Part shown: one piece after another, positions 30,857-34,312 of the stretch | Layout: the number at the start of each line of letters is the position of its first letter | How positions within the stretch are numbered: the stretch's first letter is position 1 | Assembly: GCF_000455225.1 (NCBI RefSeq) | Contig: NZ_HF954534.1 | Location: 51,660-85,971 of the forward strand | DNA: 34,312 nt | Source: Megasphaera massiliensis | GTDB taxonomy: Bacteria; Bacillota; Negativicutes; Veillonellales; Megasphaeraceae | Reading direction: 5' to 3' | Notes under the pieces: model-generated | The model's input: the letters and a program-made list of their open reading frames with translations, nothing else | The model's database searches: none | Told to the model about the DNA's origin: nothing | Program-made: the position numbers and the translations under genes

Positions 30857-32311
30857 TTACCAGCTGCCCTTCGACTTCCAGAAGTTCTTCTGGAGCATGA
30901 CCAGGAGGGTGAACATTTCAAGTCTCCCTAAGAGCATGGACAGGCAGAGGATGGACTTTGAAAAGAGGGACAGTTCGGCATAGGTCGACGTCGCCCCGGT
31001 GATGCCGAAGGCCGGGCCGATGCAGCCCATGGTCGAGACGCTGATGCCGATGGCGTCGAAGACGTCGATGCCGTCAAAGGTCAGGAGCAGGGCCCAGAGG
31101 GCGATGAACATGACGTAGAGGAAGCAGAACTGAGCCACGCGGACGACCGTATCGTCGCCGATGCGGTGGCCGTTGATGGTCATGCCCAGGACCTGATTGG
31201 GATGGAGCTTCGTTTTCGCCGCATGCCAAATGTACTGGGCCATGATGACGACGCGCGACACCTTAAGGCCGGCCGCCGTCGAGCCGGCACAGCCGCCGGA
31301 AATCATGAGCATCAGCAAAATTCCCTTAGAAAAAGTCGGCCAGCGGTCGAAATCGGCCGAGACGAAGCCCGTCGTAGCGATGGATGCTGCCTGGAAGGAC
31401 GAGTAGCGAAGGGCCGTCGAAGGGCCGATGCCGAAGGCACTCATGAGATTGAGGCCGATGAGAATCGTCGCCGCTGCTACGATCAAGAGATAGACCCGAA
31501 ATTCCATATTGTCCCAAAGGACGCTCCAGCCCTTTTGCCAGGCCCGGTAATACAAGGCGTAGTTGCCGCCGGTGAGGATCATGAAAAAGGTCATCCAGCC
31601 TTCGACGGCCGGGCTTTCAAAATGGGCCGCACTGGCATTATACGTCGAAAAGCCGCCGGCCGAGACCGTCGACAAGGCGTGGTTGACGGCACCGAGAAAG
31701 TCCATGCCGCAGAGGAAGAAGATGACGAAGGCCGTCGCCGTAAAGGCCATGTAGATGCGAAAGAGGACCTTGGTCATGTCGTGCAGCCTGGGCAGGACGC
31801 GCTCTCTCGTAGGACCCGTCGATTCGGCATTATACATGTAAAAGACCGCCGACTGACCGGCTTCGGGCAAGAGGGCGATGAAGATGACGATGATACCGAG
31901 GCCGCCGAGCCAGTGGGTCATGCTGCGCCACAGAAGCAGGCTCTGGGGCAGGATTTCAAGGTCCGTAATGACCGTCGCCCCGGTCCCGGTAAAGCCGGAC
32001 ACGCTTTCAAAGAGGCCGTCGAAATACGACAGGTAGCCGCCGAGGCAGTACGGAAGCATGCCCAAAAACGTAGCCAGCATCCAGCCGATTCCCGTAATGG
32101 CAATGCCTTCGCGCATGGTCAGTTTCTGCGTCCGCACGTGGCCGTAGTTCAGGCAGGCCCAGCCGACGAGTCCGCAGAGAATGATGCTGCCCACAAAAGG
32201 CAGCCAGCTCGATTCCCCCATGATGATCGCCATGGCCAGGGGCAAAAACAGGACGCCGCCCTGGGCCAAGGCTATTTTTCCTAAAAATCGAGAAATGACG
32301 CGTAAATCCAT
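30857..32311 (-). CDS. trkH: TrkH/KtrB-family potassium uptake protein
   Basis: A 484-aa inner-membrane K+ transporter of TrkH length. The four pore loops with the selectivity-filter glycines are visible: SVSGFTGTGATV (about residue 105), STVSAGGFSTYN (about 215), ASIATTGFVSAD (about 310) and SVSTMGCIGPAFG (about 430). The WLGGLGIIV segment and ISGGCAGSTAAGLK loop are also typical of TrkH. It needs a cytoplasmic TrkA/KtrA-type NAD/ATP-binding subunit, which is not in this window. The start is MDLRVISRF at 32311, with GAAGGGG upstream and an extended -10 promoter about 35 bp away. It appears monocistronic, with 115 bp before comEA. Confidence 0.93.
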   Translation of the reverse strand: MDLRVISRFLGKIALAQGGVLFLPLAMAIIMGESSWLPFVGSIILCGLVGWACLNYGHVRTQKLTMREGIAITGIGWMLATFLGMLPYCLGGYLSYFDGLFESVSGFTGTGATVITDLEILPQSLLLWRSMTHWLGGLGIIVIFIALLPEAGQSAVFYMYNAESTGPTRERVLPRLHDMTKVLFRIYMAFTATAFVIFFLCGMDFLGAVNHALSTVSAGGFSTYNASAAHFESPAVEGWMTFFMILTGGNYALYYRAWQKGWSVLWDNMEFRVYLLIVAAATILIGLNLMSAFGIGPSTALRYSSFQAASIATTGFVSADFDRWPTFSKGILLMLMISGGCAGSTAAGLKVSRVVIMAQYIWHAAKTKLHPNQVLGMTINGHRIGDDTVVRVAQFCFLYVMFIALWALLLTFDGIDVFDAIGISVSTMGCIGPAFGITGATSTYAELSLFSKSILCLSMLLGRLEMFTLLVMLQKNFWKSKGSW

Positions 32312-32343
32312 AAGATCCCCTTCATGAAAATTAATTTTTCTCT

Positions 32344-32352
32344 ATTATACCA
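32344..32352 (-). promoter_or_regulatory. trkH extended -10 promoter
   Basis: Minus strand TGGTATAAT (32352-32344): a perfect -10 with the TGN extension. A weak TTGTTT lies at 16-bp spacing. It is about 33 bp before the trkH ATG. Confidence 0.6.
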
Positions 32353-32440
32353 TGAGGGCTTGAGAAAACAAAAAGCCGGCCGCCGCTGTGATTTTATGAT
32401 GCCCAAGCGCTCCCTGCCGGAAGCGCAAGTGGCCGACCTA

Positions 32441-32449
32441 TGATATAAT
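32441..32449 (+). promoter_or_regulatory. M18 aminopeptidase gene extended -10 promoter
   Basis: TGATATAAT, a perfect -10 with TGN extension, 42 bp before the ATG at 32491. There is no clear -35. It is divergent from the trkH promoter, with about 90 bp between the two -10 elements. Confidence 0.6.
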
Positions 32450-32490
32450 AACAGGATCACAAAATTTATCCCCAAGAAAGGATGATCGTC

Positions 32491-33780
32491 ATGTCCCATG
32501 ACTCTATCGATACCTTACTCACCTTCATCGCCCAAAGCCCGTCGCCGTACCACACGGCCGCCGCTTCGCGGGACCTTCTCGACAAGGCCGGTTTTACGGC
32601 CCTTATGCCGGACGCCGCCCCCTGGCAGCTCGAAGCCGACGGCGCCTACTACGTTCCCGTCTACGGATCGGGCCTCATCGCCTTCCGGACCGGCCGCAAC
32701 ATCCGCCGCCACCTGCGCCTCAGTGCGGCCCACACTGATTTTCCCTGCCTGCGCATCAAGCAGCGTCCGGAAATCCGCGAAAAGGGCTATCTTAAAGTCA
32801 ACGCCGAAACGTACGGCGGTCTCCTGCGCGAATCGTGGCTCGACCGCCCCCTGTCCCTGGCCGGTGCTGTCGCCATCGAAACGGAAGACCCCTTCCGGCC
32901 CAACCTGCGCCTCATCGACCTCAAAAGGCCGGTCCTCACCATTCCCCGCCTGGCCATCCACATGAACCGCAAGGCCAATCAGGGCATCGAGCTCAATCCC
33001 CAAAAGGACCTCCTGCCGGTCATGGGCCTCGACGAAAAAGAGGTAACGCAGCACTTCTTCCTCGACTTCTTGTCAGAAACGTGCCGCTGCCTGCCCGAAG
33101 CGATCCTGTCGTACGAACTGACGGTCTATCCGACAGAACCGGGCTGCCGCCTCGGTTGGCACGATGAATTCGTCTCGTCGCCCCGCCTGGACAACCTGAC
33201 GTCGGTCCTGGCCTCCCTATCGGCCCTGGTAAACGCCGCCGACGCCGACGGCTTGAACATCGTCGCCCTCTTTGACAACGAAGAAGTGGGCAGCCATACG
33301 AAACAAGGCGCCGATTCCGTCATCCTCTCCCGGATCCTCTCCCGCATCTATCACGCCTTCGCGCTCACCGACGACGACCTGTCGGCCGACCTTTCAAAAG
33401 GCTTCATGCTGTCCGTCGACGTCGCCCATGCCATCCATCCCAACGTACCGGAAAAATGCGATATCACCAACCAGCCCCAAATGGGCCGCGGCGTAGCCCT
33501 CAAGATTGCCGCCAGCCAGTCCTATGCCGGAGACGCCGAAGCCGTCGCCGTCCTGAAAGGCTTGTGCCGCCGGGCCGACATCCCCTATCAGATCTTCATG
33601 AACCGCTCCGACCTTCCCGGCGGCTCGACCTTGGGCTCCCTCTTATCGGCCAACCTCCCCATCCGGACCATGGACATCGGCATTCCCATTACGGCCATGC
33701 ATTCGTGCCGTGAATTGATGGGCGCCGCCGACCAACAGGCCCTGACCGACCTCATTACGACCTTCTTCAGCCATTCCTAA
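32491..33780 (+). CDS. M18-family aminopeptidase (aspartyl aminopeptidase-like)
   Basis: A cytosolic metallo-aminopeptidase of about 429 aa, the usual M18 length, that removes N-terminal (often acidic) residues from peptides. Metal and catalytic motifs in order: LSAAHTDFPCLRIK (His ligand), SSPRLDNLTSVLA (bridging Asp), ALFDNEEVGSHTKQGADS (catalytic and ligand Glu), LSVDVAHAIHPN (Asp ligand) and PITAMHSCREL (His ligand). An in-frame ATG also occurs at 32482, but AAGAAAGGA lies 9 nt before the ATG at 32491 and overlaps the earlier one, so the later start is used. It stands alone, divergent from trkH. apeB is a usual name for this family but substrate preference cannot be read, so no symbol is given. 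Confidence 0.93.
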   Translation: MSHDSIDTLLTFIAQSPSPYHTAAASRDLLDKAGFTALMPDAAPWQLEADGAYYVPVYGSGLIAFRTGRNIRRHLRLSAAHTDFPCLRIKQRPEIREKGYLKVNAETYGGLLRESWLDRPLSLAGAVAIETEDPFRPNLRLIDLKRPVLTIPRLAIHMNRKANQGIELNPQKDLLPVMGLDEKEVTQHFFLDFLSETCRCLPEAILSYELTVYPTEPGCRLGWHDEFVSSPRLDNLTSVLASLSALVNAADADGLNIVALFDNEEVGSHTKQGADSVILSRILSRIYHAFALTDDDLSADLSKGFMLSVDVAHAIHPNVPEKCDITNQPQMGRGVALKIAASQSYAGDAEAVAVLKGLCRRADIPYQIFMNRSDLPGGSTLGSLLSANLPIRTMDIGIPITAMHSCRELMGAADQQALTDLITTFFSHS

Positions 33781-33819
33781 TATCCCGATTTTTTTTATTC
33801 TGTATCGCAGATGCCGCCA

Positions 33820-33885
33820 TTGACACATTTTGTTTTACATCTTATAATAAAAAGTGTATATTACAGCATACTGTATAGTATACAG
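33820..33885 (+). promoter_or_regulatory. Consensus promoter and two palindromic operators of the XRE gene
   Basis: TTGACA (33820-33825), 17-bp spacer and TATAAT (33843-33848) match the sigma-A consensus perfectly. Just downstream are TGTATATTACAG (33855-33866, imperfect palindrome) and CTGTATAGTATACAG (33871-33885, perfect 7-1-7 palindrome), about one and a half helical turns apart. Their place at and after the start site fits autorepression by the encoded regulator. Confidence 0.75.
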
Positions 33886-33900
33886 AAAGAGTGGATATGA

Positions 33901-34281
33901 ATGACTCTAGGACAAGAAATTAAGTACTATCGCAAGAAAAACGGCTTAACCCAGACGGCTTTCGGCGACCTCTTCGGTATGTCAAAGCAAGCCGTCTACT
34001 CTTGGGAAACAGGTCTTTATTCACCAGATATTTCAGTATTGCTGAAAATGGCTGATTTTTTCCAAATTCCCATCTGTGTCCTTGTCGGCCGACCCGGCAT
34101 GTACTGCCAAAAGAGCGATGACACCCGCAGCAACTGCGACTACTGTGCGCCCATTACGGACGAAGACTGTCTCGTCATCCGGGCCCTTCACGCCTTGCCA
34201 CCGGAAAAACAGCAAGCCGTCAAGACACTCCTCAATATCAAACCGAAAAAGAACGGAAACTCCGAATCAGGGGACAACTGA
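33901..34281 (+). CDS. XRE-family transcriptional regulator with C-terminal cysteine cluster
   Basis: A 126-aa protein. Residues 4-60 form an XRE helix-turn-helix: EIKYYRKKNGLTQTAFGDLFGMSKQAVYSWE, then SPDISVLLKMADFFQIPI. The C-terminal part is unusual, with cysteines at 69, 79, 82 and 90 (C-X9-C-X2-C-X7-C) plus one at 59, which could bind a metal or cluster or sense redox state. A basic-polar tail follows. The strong promoter with two palindromes at the start site suggests that it represses itself. The ribosome binding site is weak (GAGTGG 6-7 nt before the ATG). It lies 120 bp after the M18 gene with no evident terminator between. The target genes are unknown and may lie to the right of the window. 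Confidence 0.88.
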   Translation: MTLGQEIKYYRKKNGLTQTAFGDLFGMSKQAVYSWETGLYSPDISVLLKMADFFQIPICVLVGRPGMYCQKSDDTRSNCDYCAPITDEDCLVIRALHALPPEKQQAVKTLLNIKPKKNGNSESGDN

Positions 34282-34312
34282 CAATGCGGTATTGATATAT
34301 AAAAAATCGGAC

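Noticed and set aside
31166-32284. 372-codon frame antisense to trkH
   Set aside because: A shadow of trkH; the translation is charged low-complexity sequence with no domain.

Overview
The window looks like a chromosome segment of a Negativicutes bacterium, a Firmicute with an outer membrane, most likely Megasphaera or a close relative. Two kinds of gene that rarely meet point there: a Firmicutes-type PolC replicative polymerase, and outer-membrane machinery (ExbB-ExbD-TonB and two TonB-dependent receptors). The butyrate-pathway genes hbd and crt fit a fermentative gut or rumen anaerobe. Placement is from gene content only; no search was run. No tRNA, rRNA, insertion sequence or prophage was seen.

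Layout. (1) 1-14.9 kb is an iron/heme uptake island. On the minus strand a seven-gene unit (9199 to 1609) encodes a 36-aa membrane protein, a binding protein, a permease, an ATPase, a TonB-dependent receptor, a ChaN-like protein and an ABC exporter half-unit. It is followed by exbB-exbD-tonB (tonB runs off the left edge). A 1657-aa receptor, apparently a TonB-dependent receptor fused to a porin-like barrel, is transcribed towards a small plus-strand membrane-protein gene. All three minus-strand units share one promoter layout: a direct-repeat element 20 bp apart, no recognisable -35, a TGTTA-type extended -10 and a Fur-like box just downstream. (2) 15.0-17.0 kb holds a nitroreductase gene and a CRISPR locus without cas genes. 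The array has nine repeats and appears to be transcribed on the minus strand from a leader with a near-consensus promoter. Beyond the leader lies a separate one-spacer mini-array made of two degenerate repeats with its own similar promoter. (3) 17.0-18.9 kb holds crt and hbd as separately terminated genes. (4) 19.2-21.7 kb is an operon of yerC (TrpR-like regulator), an unknown gene and an FGGY sugar kinase. (5) 21.8-30.7 kb is a co-directional run comEA-comEC-holA-vanW-polC that joins competence and replication genes. (6) 30.8-34.3 kb holds trkH, an M18 aminopeptidase and an XRE regulator with a cysteine cluster and palindromic operators.

The points most worth a second look are the shared iron-promoter architecture, the receptor-porin fusion, a PolC with no inserted proofreading exonuclease but a complete PHP metal site, the CRISPR-like mini-array, and a comEC that is frameshifted at a G6 tract and lacks the metallo-beta-lactamase motif.
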